The position numbers were made by a program, and so were the translations under genes. Source: Chinchilla lanigera (lineage: Eukaryota > Chordata > Mammalia > Rodentia > Chinchillidae). From it: a stretch of DNA of 64,000 nucleotides. Shown here piece after piece: positions 43,843 through 56,506 of the stretch. The stretch's first letter is position 1; each line of letters begins with the position of its first letter. The notes beneath the pieces were generated by a model. It ran no database searches. It saw only the letters and a program-made list of their open reading frames with translations, and was not told where the DNA came from. The stretch is from the NCBI RefSeq assembly GCF_000276665.1, contig NW_004955466.1, positions 6,742,168-6,806,167 on the forward strand. The letters are read 5' to 3'.

Positions 43843-44325
43843 TGTCAGTTGTGTGTTGCTGTAATGAAATCCCTGAGACAGGTTACTTAGGAAGTGAACA
43901 GATGTTTCTTTTCCTCATCGTTTTGGAGGTTCAGCTGAAAGATGGGGCGGCCCCATTTCTTTGGGCCTGTGGTGAGGCTGGCAGATGGCCGTGGTAGGAG
44001 CATGTGGTGGAGTCATCACATTTGGAGCCAGGAAGTGGGGAGGGAGAGAGAGAGACAGAAAGAGAGTGACAGAGAGAGGGAGGGGAGAGGAAAGAGAGAG
44101 GGGAGAGAGAAAGAGAGAGAGAGAGACAGAGAGAGAGAGAGGAGAGAGAGACTTCCACAGTCCCTTTTGAGGGCACATTCCTATGGCTCAAGCAGCTCTG
44201 CTCCAGCCCTACCTCTTGAAGGTCCATAGGAACTTCCATTAGTCCATTAGTGCCATCCTGGGGATAAGCCTGTAGCTGTGGACCTCCGGGGCCATTCAAC
44301 ATCCAGATCATATCAAGACATATGT
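43843..44325 (-). mobile_element. LTR-like element, antisense, with GA microsatellite
   Basis: It starts tcagttgtgtgttgctgtaa with gaaatccctgagacaggtta and ends near catccagatcatatcaagac, the reverse-complement style of MaLR-type LTRs. A (GA)n tract at 44041-44151 interrupts it and creates Arg/Glu- and Ser/Leu-rich spurious ORFs on both strands. Confidence 0.5.
44041..44151. repeat. (GA)n-rich microsatellite
   Basis: About 110 bases of GA/GAGG repeats with few interruptions. Confidence 0.95.
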
Positions 44326-45047
44326 GTTTTCACCCCTAAAATGCTAACTGTTTGAGATAATGCTTATATTAAATAGCTAAATTTAGTCATTCCATATGTA
44401 AAAACCATATGTACACTGTGAGTACATAGAATCTGATTAGTCTATGAAAAATAAATCAGAAGATTGACTCAATTCATAGAAAAGAGCATTCATTTTCTAT
44501 TACATAAGAAAATGTATTTATAAGTATAAATAGAATACTGTGTCAGTATATGTTATATATACTGACTTACATATGTATTAGAAGATCTCAGCTTTTCATT
44601 TGAAAGAAAATGCAAAGTAACTTTACCTTATAAAACTGTTTTTAGTTATCACACTGCAAAGATCAACACTAGGTTGATGTGCTAGGCTAGTGAATGTGGT
44701 GGCTAAGATAGTTCATTGTTGAAATCTCTCTTCTTGAAAGTTGTACTGAGTTCTACTAAGCAGTCAGTGATATCCTGGATCAGACTCGGCTTGGGAAAGC
44801 CAGCTATTAGCACCTCTTTCAAACTTAGGATTCAATTATGTCACCTTGCTACTCTAAAACTGCCCACAGTGGAAATATTAACACTGTAGAAAGTGGCAAA
44901 TGCTCCACCCTCCCCTAATTCCTTTTAACTTTCAGTAGTAGAGCAGTCCACCACTAAACTTGGGTGATTAAGCATGCCATGATTTCAGATTTGCTGCAGT
45001 GCACATGTTGCACAATTTTTTTTTTGGTCTGGATTTCCCATTTATTA

Positions 45048-45117
45048 TTTTTGCATTGTGGCTGACTGGGTAACTAAAACCACAGAAACCAAAACCACAG
45101 ATAAGGAGGGACTGCTA
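45048..45117 (+). mobile_element. Tigger-like terminus containing the 42-bp duplication source
   Basis: Gactgggtaactaaaaccac, agaaaccaaaaccacagata and aggagggactgct match the terminal repeat of Tigger elements. The first 42 bases (45048-45089) recur exactly at 45741-45782. Confidence 0.6.
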
Positions 45118-45740
45118 TAAAGCAGTTAAATAAAGAGTAAACCCCAGACCCCTCACAATCTCTGCAGAATGTTTTCATGACTAGATACTAGAGATATCTT
45201 TCATGGACCTAGAGTAAAGTGTCACCTAAGTCCTGGGTTCCAACTCATGCACTGAGGACAGTCGCAGAAAATAAGGAATGGGGAGAGAGAAAGAAAATTG
45301 TAGTAGTAGGGTAAGGAAAAAGACTGTAGGTGAAATGCACAATTCTACCCAAAGACTCACACATTTTATTCTTATTAGCAAAAGGGAGCAAAGGAGAAAG
45401 GGAAAGTTACTCTAGATGTTTTTATTTTGATTTAACACTGAACAATGGACTAGAAAACAGGAGAGCAAGATTTTGCCCTTTATCAGGTCCTGCTCAGAGG
45501 GAAACACAACAAATGCAGGCAATGTGCTCAGCCACTGAGCTCATTTAAGAACTTGTCAGAAATGATTACACAACCGTGTGAATATGCTTAATGCCAGTGA
45601 ACTGTACACCCAAATATGGTCTAAGTGGTACTACATTTTAAAAGGATAACAGCCAGGTATGGTGCACACACTTTTCTAAAGCTCCTTCCAGCCCACAGCT
45701 GATATGGTAGGAAGACTTTAATTAGCATACTCGTGCTACT

Positions 45741-45782
45741 TTTTTGCATTGTGGCTGACTGGGTAACTAAAACCACAGAAAC
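45741..45782 (+). repeat. 42-bp direct duplication, second copy
   Basis: Identical to 45048-45089 (tttttgcattgtggctgact ... ccacagaaac). It ends exactly where the MaLR LTR-like sequence starts. Confidence 0.9.
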
Positions 45783-46166
45783 TCGTGTCTCGTGTTTAGA
45801 TGTCCTCCCAAAGCCTCATTAGGTTGTAAGTGGGGGTTTTTCACAAGTGGCTGGATCTAGAGTATGTGACACTGGGATTGATTCATGGTACAATGTTAGG
45901 ATCAAGGCGCTAAGATTAAGGGCATGAGTTCTACCTACCCTAAGTAGCCTGGACAAGATATAAGGGGTAGAAAGAGCTGTGTTTGTCCCTTGTTGCTTTA
46001 CTACTTTCTGCTTGCTGTGAACTGTTTCTCCTCTATGATGTCACCCTGCTTTGGAGCCAGCAGATTATAGATTGAGGCCTCTACAAACTGAGAGCTAAAT
46101 AAACCTCCCCTCTTTAACTTTGGGTGTTGGATATTTTGTTTCAGCAATGAGAGAAAAGTAACTAAG
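45783..46166 (+). mobile_element. ORR1/MT-like MaLR 5' LTR
   Basis: Contains tagatgtcctcccaaagcct, the AATAAA signal in gagctaaataaacctcccc, and the end gtaactaagaca. The next bases (gaatttgtaccagagaagtg) are the start of a MaLR internal region, which marks the LTR/internal border. Confidence 0.75.
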
Positions 46167-47335
46167 ACAGAATTTGTACCAGAGAAGTGGGATCATTGCT
46201 GTGACATCGCCTGGCCATGTAGCTCAAGACTTTTTGGAAATGGCTTGTAGGAAGAGGAAGAGTTAGGGAAGGTTCAGAGATGCTGGCTGAAAAAGTAGAA
46301 CTGGAACACCTTAGGCTGTACTTGATCAGAAATTCTGGTCAGAGCTCAGAAGACCAGAAGGCTGATAGAAATCCTGCTGTTAAAGATCAGGCTCAGGAGA
46401 TTTCTTCCGGGAAGAAGGGCTGCATTGGCTGTTAGACTCCAGACAATGTGTGTTATGCCTTGGAAGAAAATTTGTCTGCATTTTTCTCATGTCCAGACAC
46501 TTTGTCTGAGACTGAGGTTAAGGGTGCTGGACTAATTAATCTTGAAGAAGAAATTTTAAGGTTGTCTAATGTTGAGGAAGGGGCATGGTTACTGTTGGGA
46601 GCTTTTAGCCAGATTTATGTTGAGAATCTAGAGCCCAAAGCCCAGAAGAATGTTTTAAAACATTTAAAATTTGGCCAGAAATAAAGCTCCAGTAAAGCTG
46701 TGGACTGCAAAGATAAAGCAGAGGAAAACTTGGTTGTGGAGAAGGAACAAGAGAAGAAAAAAGGTGACCTGAGGATAGCACAAGAACCATCAGGGCTCCA
46801 CCTTTTGTAGCTTGAAAATTGCAAAAGTGAAAGACATTGCTTTAAGAAGACAATCCCAGAGCACCATGTTCCAGAATGGCAAAGGCCTAGGGAAACGGTT
46901 CCTTAGGATTTAGTTTATAGGCCCTTGACCTCCACAGCTAAGAGACAAAAAAGCCTGGTTCCAGCTAGGCAGACCCTGGCATCATCCATGTGGTGCTGTT
47001 TTAGGTTCATACAGAATTCCAGAGTTATGGGGTCAGGAAGGTTTCCACCCAGATTTCAGGAGAAGGTCTGGGAGGCCAGGCAGTGTACTCCTGAGAGAGT
47101 GATGTATAAATCTGTGAGTGTGAAGCCAAAGGTGCAGTGAAGAACCCAGAGATTGGAAAAGACAGGAATGTTAACTATCTGAGGAAAACTGCAAGGAGAG
47201 AGTAGAACTGGCATAAGAGAGAAGCTGTAGGAGCTAAACTATGGAAGGTACAACCATTTGCAGTGCTGTAGGGAAGGAATCACCCAAGACCTTTGGAATT
47301 CACATCTTGTCACAGATTGCCTTGGATGATGACAT
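46167..47335 (+). mobile_element. MaLR internal region
   Basis: It runs parallel, in reverse complement, to 60821-62294: the same order of blocks is visible (gtaccagagaagtgggatca, tcatgtccagacactttgtc, ttttagccagatttatgttg). Partial reading frames such as 46448-46684 survive but are not protein-coding in a usable sense. No 3' LTR was found downstream, so this copy is incomplete. Confidence 0.65.
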
Positions 47336-48411
47336 TAAGCAGTGAGTTGTTAGCAAAGTTTTAGTAAACTGTACATTGACGTAAAAATAAAATGAAATTT
47401 AAACACTACTTGGGAATAAGAGAGTATATGCTTCTGAAAATCATAATTCAATCCTCTAATGTGGTGTGCGTGAAGAATAACCTAAGGACTTAAAACTTCA
47501 TTTCAACATTGTTGATATATTGTTATTTGAAGGTAATTTGATTTACTAGGGATTCATGAACTAGATATATGTTTTTTAAAAGAAAGCCATGAGGCAGGAA
47601 GGACAAGAGTCCATTATGGAAAGCATTTGGTCTGAAAAGAAGGAATATAAGTTTCCCAGACCATAAACAGAGGGAAAAAGTTGATCTCACTCTGAATCCA
47701 AGTAATAGAATTGTACTGTTTTGTGGTGTGCATTTTAATGAGCTGTGGGAGGTCCAGAGAGCTTGATATTTTGGGAGGTTGGGGGAACTGAATGATAGAA
47801 CTTCAGAGAAAGATGGAGCTGCTGCAAATAATGCACAGTACAGTGAGAAAGCAAGATATAGGAAGCAGTATACAAAGGAATTAAGATGATGATAATATTT
47901 TTATGTACTAAACATGTTAAACAAGGTCAGAGCAAAATCAGTCTGGGAAATAAATCACTTGTACATTGATTCAGCAGGAAAAATGAATGTGCCAGTGATT
48001 GATGAGTTTTAGAAGCATATAAATATTTTTAATTTTTATAAACATTTGTAGAAAACAATATCTATATTATTAGTATTTGTGGATTATGCTTATTAAAATG
48101 CCTCATGTATTTCACTTTATATTTTATATACATTAATTTTTAAGTTTCTAGTCATCAAAACAAGAATTGGAAGTCAGGCTAATTATGCTTGTAGATTTTA
48201 GTGACTTTTGTAAACCTGGATCTCTCTTTGTGCCTTTTGCTGTCTTAGACCTTCCATCAGTAATAGTATGTTAGAATCATTACTTAATACAATTGGGTTG
48301 CTAGTACCTTTTAAATAAAATACTGTATGAATGGTATAGGTGGAGAGTACGTAACTTTTCCATTTTGGTTTTCCTGACTTTAAACTTAATAAATCAGTGG
48401 AGATATTGCCT
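47336..48411. other. Intron 6 stretch without recognised features
   Basis: AT-rich intron, nothing recognised. Confidence 0.5.
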
Positions 48412-48617
48412 TAGTCCAATTTGTACTGCTGTAATAAAATACTACAGACTGTGTAATGTACAATGAACAGATATTCATTTCTCACAGTTCTGTAGTTTGG
48501 GAAGTACAAAGTCATAAATGTGGAGCCCGCATGACCTGCCCTTAGATCTCAATTTCCAATTCCCAATTAAGTTTCAACAAGAATTTTAGAGAGGATAAAA
48601 ACATTCAAACCATAGCA
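48412..48617 (-). mobile_element. MaLR-type LTR fragment, antisense
   Basis: Gccttagtccaatttgtact, gctgtaataaaatactacag, atttctcacagttctgtag and a 3' end near attcaaaccatagc follow the antisense pattern of THE1/MST-like LTRs. Confidence 0.55.
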
Positions 48618-48629
48618 CTGTCCAGTCCT

Positions 48630-49918
48630 CCTCAGAATTGTTTGTTTTCATTCTTTGTTTCCTAGATGACTGTGACATGTCAACATTCAGTCCTAAGCAA
48701 TCTTCTTTTAATTCTAACTTTACGAAAAGCAAAATAGACTTTTTTGTCTGGAGCAGTTTTAGGCTTATGGTGATATTAAGGGGAAGGGACAGAGATTTTT
48801 TTTCAAATACTCCATTGTGCCATACATTCTCAGACTCTCCTGTTACTGTAATAAAATTCCACATCAGAGTAGTGCATTGCTTACAACTGATGAACGTACA
48901 TGAATATATCATTGTTTACTTGAGAGTTTTGAACGTACTATGAGTTTTCACCATATGTGAGGGCAGGTGCTTACTATTGTAGTATGAAACAGATTTGTTT
49001 CATTGGCCTAAAATCATCCGTTCTCTGTTTACTCATCCATCTCTCCTCACCAAACCCAGGCGACCATTGATTCTATGTTTCTCCATTGTCTTGCCTTTTC
49101 CAGGTGTCATATAGTTGAAACCAAGTAGTTTGTAGCATTTTCATATTGGTATTTTTCACTTTGTATTATGCACTTACGTTTCTTCCATGTCTTTTCAAAT
49201 CCAGGTAGCTCATTCCTTTTTAGGGCTCAATAGTGCATCATTGGATGTACCACAGTTTATTTTTTCATCCATCTATTGAAAGACAGCTTGCCTGCTTCCA
49301 AGTGTTGTCAATTATGAATGAAGCTGCTGTAAACATTTACGTGAAGATTTATATGTGGATAATAGTTTTCCATTCATTTGAGTTGATACCAAGGCATGAT
49401 TGCTGATCATATAATAAGAATGTGCTTAGTTTTGTGGAAAACTGCCAAACTGTCTTACAAAATGGCTTTGCCATGTGTATTCCCATTAGCAATATGTAAA
49501 GGTTTCTATTTTTCTCCATCCTGGCTAACAGTTGGTAGTGTTGGTGTTTTGGATATTGGCCATTCCACTAGATCTGTTGTGATATGTCATCTTAATTTGT
49601 AATTCTACAATGATTTTGAACATCTTTTCATCTGCTTACTTGTCACTGAAATATCTTTTTTTGATGAGGCATCTTTTGTGATCTTTTGTCCCTTTATGAC
49701 GTGAACTTCCAGAGTTCTTTGTGTATTTTGGATAACAGTTCACATATGTCTTTTGCAAATATTTCTGTGACATTTCTTCTCATGCTGTTAATATCTTTCA
49801 CAAGTTAGAGTCTTCAATTTTAATGAATTCCAGCTTATCAATTATTTCTTTCATGGATTGTGCCGTTGGTATTGTATCTAAAAAGTTATCATAGGAAAAG
49901 TAACTTAGATTTTCTTTT
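48630..49918 (-). mobile_element. Antisense L1 (L1MB-like) 3' end, proximal part
   Basis: Long agreement with an old L1 read antisense: agcaatcttcttttaattct, ttgccttttccaggtgtcat, ggatgtaccacagtttattt, gtttccattcatttgagttg equivalents, and cagcttatcaattatttctt. It continues at 50715 after two later insertions. Confidence 0.8.
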
Positions 49919-49921
49919 CTT

Positions 49922-50325
49922 GCTATGGTTTGAATATAGTTTGTTTCTCTTGAAAACTCACGTTGAAACTGAATCTTCCTGATGAGATACTAAGGTGTGG
50001 GACCAGGTGGGACATCTTAGAGGTGCTTTGTGCTCTATCCCCATGGATGGATCAATCCATTTATATAGTGAATGGACTAATGGAATAGTGAATTATCTCA
50101 GGAGTAGGTATATCATACTAGCCAGTTTTTCCAGGTCTCTCATGTGTTCTCAAGCTTGCTCTTGTCATGTGATATCCTGAGCTGCCTCAGGACTATGACA
50201 GTAAGAAGGCCACCATCAGATGTGACCCCTTAACCTTGAACAAGAACCACAAACCAAAATAAATTTCTTTATAAGTTACTCAGTCTATAGTATTGTGTTA
50301 GCAACAGAAAATGGACAGACATATT
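49922..50325 (+). mobile_element. MST/MLT-like MaLR solo LTR inside L1
   Basis: It begins tgctatggtttgaatatagt, has gtgggaccaggtgggacatc and a polyadenylation signal in accaaaataaatttc, and ends acagaaaatggacagaca. Both flanks are L1, so it inserted after the L1. Confidence 0.75.
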
Positions 50326-50369
50326 ATCTTGAAGAATTTTTATATTTTTGGGTTTTCAATATATAGTCT

Positions 50370-50714
50370 TTTTAAAAAAACATTTTATTAGTCCATGTTT
50401 GCAGTATATAATATTTACATTCCTTGTTTGGAGGAATGTAAACATAACACCCCTTAATTCCTTTTTTCATACTTTCCTTTTCCTCTTTCAAGCCTCCCTC
50501 CATTTCTTGTTCCTCTTCCCCTTTGAGAAAAATCTGTCTTCCTATTTCCTATTATGTATCTTATTTGGCTCTTTATACAGATGAATGAAGAAATGTGGTA
50601 TTTACTCACAATGGAGTACTACTCTGCCATAAAGATAGATTAACTTGTCATTTGTAGGAAAATGGATGCAACTTGAAACCCTGATGTTAAGTGAAATAAA
50701 TCAGACTCACAGGT
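50370..50714. mobile_element. 5'-inverted (twin-primed) L1 fragment
   Basis: The left part (to about 50580) is minus-strand L1 3' UTR (aaacattttattagtccatg, pyrimidine-rich ttcctttttt). The right part is plus-strand ORF2 end (acaatggagtactactctgc, aaaatggatgcaacttgaaa, gtgaaataaatcagactcac). This head-inverted structure is typical of twin priming. The older L1 resumes at 50715. Confidence 0.7.
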
Positions 50715-52130
50715 TCAAGTACATGATCTATTTTGAGTTAATTTTTGAAGGGTGCAGGGTCTGTGTCTAGATTGTGTTTGCATGTGGATGTCCAGTTTGT
50801 TGTTGCCATGGCCAAAGACAATGTTTCTTCTATTGTATAACTTCACTCCTTTGTTAAACATCAGGTGGCTGTACTTATGTGGGTCTCTTTCTGAGTCCTG
50901 TTTCTCTTGTTGTAATCCATTTGTTTATTCTTTCACCAGTGTCATACCCTTCTGATTGCTATAACTTTCAGGTAAGACTCGAAGCCAGATGGCATCTGTC
51001 AGTCCTCTGTCTTTGTTGTTCTTCTTCAGTACTGTGTTAGCTGTTCTGACATTTTGGCCTCTGTATATGGTTTTTAGAATCACGTTGTTGATATGCGCTA
51101 AATAATGCAATAGGATTTTGATGCAGATTTTATTGTATTTATCCTTCAAATTCAGAAGAACTGTCATGATGCTGAGAACTTTAACGACGCTGAGTTTTAC
51201 TATCAACAAACATCTCTCATATAGTTTGCTCTTGGATATCTTTCATTAGAATTTCCTTATCTAAGTCTTATACACATTTTGTTCTACTTAAATATTTCAT
51301 TTTTGGGAGTGCTAACATAAATGGCATTTTTAAAATTTCACATTCTTCTTGCACAATACTGGTATATAGGAAGGCAATTGTCTTTTTAATATTAATCTTA
51401 TGTCCTGTAACCTTGTTCTATTCATGTAAAAGTTTCAGGATTTCTTTTTGTTAACCCATTCAAATTTTCTACCTAAAGAATTATGTCATTTATAAACAGA
51501 CAGTTTTATTTCTTACTTTCCAAATAACATATCTTTTATTTCCTTTTTCAATTTATTGAACTAGCTAGTGTTTCCAGTATGATATTGGAAAAAAGTGGGA
51601 GTGGGACATCCATGCCTGCTTCCTGATCTTAGTGCAGAAGCTTCTAGTGTCTCACTATTGTTATATACTTTGTAGATACTCTTTATCAAGCTGGAGAAGT
51701 TTCTCTGTTCCTTGTTTGATATTTTTTTTCATTGTAAATCCTGAATAGGAATTAAATTTTGTCTAATGCTCTTTCTATTGAAATGAACATGCAGTTTTCC
51801 CTCTTTAGTCTGTTGATGTGATAGATTACATTGGTTTATTTTCATGGATTGGTCCATTCTTGCATTACTGGACTATTTCTACTTGGTCATATGTAATTTT
51901 TTATACATTGATGGATTCAGTTTGCTAATATATTGTTGAGGATTTTTGCATCTGTATTCACAAACGATATTAATCTAGAGCTTTCTTGTAATATCTTTAG
52001 TATTAGTGTAATGCTGATTTCATAAATGATTTAGGGAGTATTCTCTGCTGCTACTTTCTGCAAATGTTTGGGTATTTTTCCAGATATCATTGTGTTACTA
52101 ATTTCTAGTTTGATTCCACTGTGGTTTGGA
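50715..52130 (-). mobile_element. Antisense L1 (L1MB-like), distal part of ORF2
   Basis: Continues the element of 48630-49918: gagttaatttttgaagggtg, ggatgtccagtttgttgttg, gacagttttatttcttactt, gttgaggatttttgcatctg. Multiple frame breaks. Confidence 0.8.
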
Positions 52131-55100
52131 GGCAGACATTGTATTATTTCTTTTTTATTTTAGAGAGAAAAAATAAACATAACAATGAAAACAAGTTTCA
52201 AAACAGGTTATTAGGACAGTTACAATAGTTGATACATTGCATGTTGTTGTCTTCCTAGTAGTTAATTCAGAGTAGAAGATATAGGCATGATATCTTGTCT
52301 ATACAATATTAGCACAAAACTCTTTTTAATGAACTAAGAGAAACTAGCTGTATAATGATTTTAAATATCTTGTATATACATATATTTTTTCCATTTTTTT
52401 TCTTCCTTTCCCTTTTCCCCCATCACAGTTTGTCCTTTCTTTAAAACAGTTTCTTCCCAATTCACAATATGTGTTGTACATTTCAGATCTCATTTACTTG
52501 TTCTTTTTCTCACATTAGTGAGACAGTACAATGTTTACACATATGGGACTGATATATTTCACTTATGGATATGGTCTCCAGTTCCATCCATTTACTTATA
52601 AAAGACTCCATTTTGTCCTTCTTTATGGCTGAGTAGTACTCCATTATATAGAAAAACCACATCTTTCTTGTCCATTCTTTGGTAGGTGGGCATCTGGGTT
52701 GTTTCCAAAATTTAGCTCTTACCGATTGTGCTTCTATAAACACAGGTGCACAAATATTGCTGTGGTATGATGATTTTAATTCTTCTGGGAAGATATGCAG
52801 AAAGGGAGTAGCTGGTTCGAATGGGACCTCCAATCCTAGTTTTTAAAGGAATCTCCACACTGATTTCCACAGTGGTTGTACCAGTCTGCACTCCTACCAA
52901 CAGTGGAGGCGGGATCCTTTTTCTCCACAGCCTGTCCAGCATTTGCTATTGATTGATTTTTTTGCTGATAGCCATTCTTTCTGTGGTGAGATGGAATCTC
53001 AGTGTTTTAATTGCATCTCTCAATTGACCAATGATCTTGAACATTTTTTCACTTATGTATTTGCCATTTGTATTTCTTCATCAGAGAAGTGCCTATTCAT
53101 CTCCGATGCTCACTTTTGGACTGGGGTTTTGAATTTGGAGGTTATGATTTTTTTCAATTCTGTATAAGTGAAAGAGCTTATATCAATATAAATCCTTTGT
53201 GGGCTAACTGGCTATAATTTTTTCCCACTCTTCAGTTTATCTTTTTCCTTTGTTGGTGATTTCTTTTGTTGTGCAAATCTTTTTAGTAGGGTAATATCCC
53301 ATTTGTTGATGCTTTGTACTATTTCGCTTGCAGTCTGGGTTTTGTTCAAGTCTCTCAAAGAGACTTTTGCCTATTTTCTCTTCCAGTAAATTTAGTGTTT
53401 CTGTATTAATATTTATATCCCTGATCGATTTTTTTTTTTTTTTTGTCTTTTTGAGACAGGGTCTTGCTATGCAGTTCAGGCTGGCCGTGAGCTCACTTTG
53501 TAGCCCAGGCTGGTCTCGAACTTGCAATGATCCTCCTGCCTCAGCCTCCCAAGTGCTGAAATTACAGCCGTGTGCCACCATGCCTGTCTTCCCTGATCCA
53601 TTTTGACTTTAGTTTAGTGCATAGTGATAAACATGGGTCTAGTTTTATTCTTTGGCATGTGGAAAGCCTGTTTTTCTAGCACCATTTATTAAAGAGACTA
53701 TCTTTTTTCCAGTGAACATGTTTGGGTCCTTTGTCAAAGATAAAGTGGCTGAGTGTGTTTGGGGATGTCTCTGTGTCTTCTATTCTGTTCCACTGATCCT
53801 CAGGCCTATTTTTTTTTTTCCAATACCATACTGATTTTATCATAGTAGCTTTGCAGTGCAATTTCCGGTCTGGGATTATAATGCCCCCTGATTTGCCTTT
53901 GTTGCCTAGAATTGCTTTTGCTATTTTAGGAAAGTCTTGTTAAATGAATTTCAGGAATGTTTTCTCTAGGTCTGAAAAGTATGTTAATGATATTTTCATT
54001 GGGATTGCATTAAATCTATATAGTAGTTTTGGGCGTATGGCCATTTTCACTATGTTGATTCTTCCTATCCAAGAGCAAAGGATATTTTTCTGTTTTCTGA
54101 TAGCCTCTTCACTCTTCTTTTTTAGGTTAATGTGATTTTCACTTTACGGATCTTTTACACCCTTTGTTACATTGATTCCTAAATATTTCATTTTTGGGGA
54201 TCCTATTGTGAAGGGTGTGCTTTTCCTAATTTCTCTGTTAGTGAGTTTATTGCCTGTGTACAGGAATGCTATTGATTTTTGAGTGTTAACTTTGTATTCT
54301 GCTACACTCCTGAATTTGGATATTAAGTGTAGAAGTCTTTTGCTGGAGCTTTTGGAGTCTTTTCTGTAGAGTATTATGTCATCTGCAAATAATGATAACT
54401 TCTTCCTTTCCTTTCCTGTCCTTATTCCTTTTATTTCTTGTTCTTGTCTAATTCTTCTGGCTAATGTTTCTAGAACTATGTTGAGAAAGAGGGGTGATAA
54501 TGGACATCCTTATCTTTTTCCTGATTTTAGAGTGAAAGCTTTCAGTTTTGACCATTTAATATGATATTAGCTGTTGGTGTGTCATAGGGGGCTTTTATAA
54601 GATTGAGGTAAAGACCTTCTATTCCAATTTTCTGTAAGGTTTTTATCATGAATGGGTATTGGACTTTGTCATATGCTTTTTCTGCATCTTTTCAGATGAT
54701 CATGTGGTTTTTGTCTTCGGTTCTGTTAATATGGTGTATTGCATTTATTGATTTGCGCGTGTTGAACCATTCCTGCATCTCTGGGCTGAATCCTACTTGG
54801 TCATGGTGTATAATCTTGATGATTTGCTGCATTCTGTTTGCCAGTATCTTATTAAGGATTTTTGCACCTATATTTATTAGGGAGATTGGCCCATATTTTT
54901 CTTTCTATGTTGGGTTTTTTCTGGTTTTGGAATCACTTGCTTCTAAGAATGACTTTGGAAGTACTGCTTCCCTTTCAATTTCCTTAAAGAATTTCAGCAT
55001 TCATGGCATTAATCCTTGTCTAAATTTCTTGTAGAATTCAACAGTGAATCTGTCAGATTTTCTTTATTTGTAAATTTTTAATTACATTTTTGAATCCATT

Positions 55101-55200
55101 GGCTGTTATCAGGTTATTTAGAGTTTTCATATCTTCTTGAATTAGTTTTGGTGATTCAATTGTGTCTAGCAATCTTTCCATTTTGACATTGTGCAATTTC
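52131..55200 (-). mobile_element. Younger antisense L1, 3' UTR and ORF2 3' half
   Basis: Read downward from 55200 it gives the ORF2 3' half and a 3' UTR ending near 52131. Antisense landmarks include ggctgagtagtactccatta, atttccacagtggttgtacc, ttgcatttattgatttgcgc and catgaatgggtattggactt. It has fewer breaks than the L1 at 48630-52130 and ORFs above 100 codons remain, but stops are present. It is interrupted by a B1 at 53431-53590. Confidence 0.85.
53431..53590 (-). mobile_element. B1 SINE, antisense, inside L1
   Basis: Tttttgagacagggtcttgc, aggctggtctcgaacttgca and tgcctcagcctcccaagtgc are a textbook reverse-complement B1 with poly-T. TSD-like ccctgatc.att occurs on both sides (about 53419 and 53591). 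Confidence 0.93.
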
Positions 55201-56410
55201 TATTGTTCTCAAGAACTGTAGTAATTCTAATAATAATCAAAAATAGTTTACATTTTATTTAGTACTGGGTCAATGTTTTACCTATACCTATTTCAACTTC
55301 TAATTGTAATAAAGAATTTAAATACAACAAAGATCTTTAGACACTAAAAGGTTAGGCACTATGCTGGGTTCTAGAGGAATCAAAGGTACATCTTATACTT
55401 CCTTAAGGCAGATATTCTACTCTTCTTTGATCTGAGTAGCTACTATGATGCCTAGTACATAACTGCAATACTGTCTTTGATGATACAGTCTCTGAATGGA
55501 AACCTACCTACCTTCTAGTTTCAGAGAAAAACTTACAAACTATGAATGGTATTAATAAGAAAGGGGTCAGGGTGAAGGTGGAAATGGGGAAGAAGACTGT
55601 AGAATGAGTGAAACTCAGCCTCAGGATCTAAAGTGGAATGTGATAGCCATGGTCTGAGCCTTAACATTTTATTCCTGGTGGGGATTTATAATAGAGAATA
55701 TTATCAAGGTTGGACAATACACATATTTAATGATATTCTTATATTTGAAAAATATAGTGATGTTATAGGAACACATTTTTTGTATGAATTTTCCTTTAAG
55801 ACAAAAAGTCTGCCTAACTGAGGGAATTAGCTCTGAGAGACTAGGAAATAAAAACCCATGAGAATAGCACTGAATCTCCTTGATTTGATTTTGTTGTTTA
55901 TGTAGCAAGAAACTTTTGTCTGTGTGTATCTTCATGCTTGCTGAGTGCCTCTTATTGTTAAACATTAGGGAATATGCTAATATAAAGGCAAAGAAGTTGG
56001 AAATATAACTATATGTATGCTTTAACCATTTAAAATTTAACCTTAGCTGTGGATGCTAGCATGACGTTCTTTGTCTTTTTGTACAGTAATTATTCCTGTT
56101 CTTAAGAAGTCAACAGTTTTGTCCCCACTTTCTGGAAAAGCTTTTCATAGAACTACTCCCATTTGTCCTTTTTACTATTTAATTTTATTCTGTGTTGTTA
56201 CTTCTTTCACACAAGTGTCAACCTATAGGAATGTCCTTATCCTCATATTGGATTTCTTCATTTTAACAAAATATTGTTTATTAGACATGTTGATAAGTGT
56301 TTAATAGGCCATTTCCACTGTGCATGAGAATTTGATCTTTGGAAATTTGTCATTTATGTTTCTAGGTTTATATTAGAGGACCTTTTATCAGTAAATCATA
56401 TGTGGGCTTC
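55201..56410. other. Intron 6 stretch without recognised features
   Basis: AT-rich intron with short ORFs only. Confidence 0.5.
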
Positions 56411-56423
56411 AAGGAATTTTTAA

Positions 56424-56493
56424 GGTACCGGGAATCGAACTCACAACCTCACACTTGCCAGGCAGGTGCTGTGCCTGCTGAACTGTATCCCTG
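56424..56493 (-). mobile_element. ID SINE, antisense, tailless, 13-bp TSD
   Basis: Ggtaccgggaatcgaactca through gctgaactgtatccct. The TSD aaggaatttttaa is at 56411-56423 and 56494-56506. The usual A-rich tail (T's at the left edge) is absent. Confidence 0.9.
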
Positions 56494-56506
56494 AAGGAAT
56501 TTTTAA

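Noticed and set aside
43915..44311. Arg/Glu-rich and Ser/Leu-rich ORFs on both strands
   Set aside because: Produced by the GA microsatellite inside an LTR-like element.
46448..46684. 78-codon acidic ORF that looks protein-like
   Set aside because: It lies within a MaLR internal region and has a related, differently broken counterpart at 61690-62216.
54648..55034. 128-codon + strand ORF with hydrophobic stretches resembling a membrane protein
   Set aside because: It is the antisense of L1 ORF2. L1 antisense often gives Phe/Leu/Ile-rich frames.
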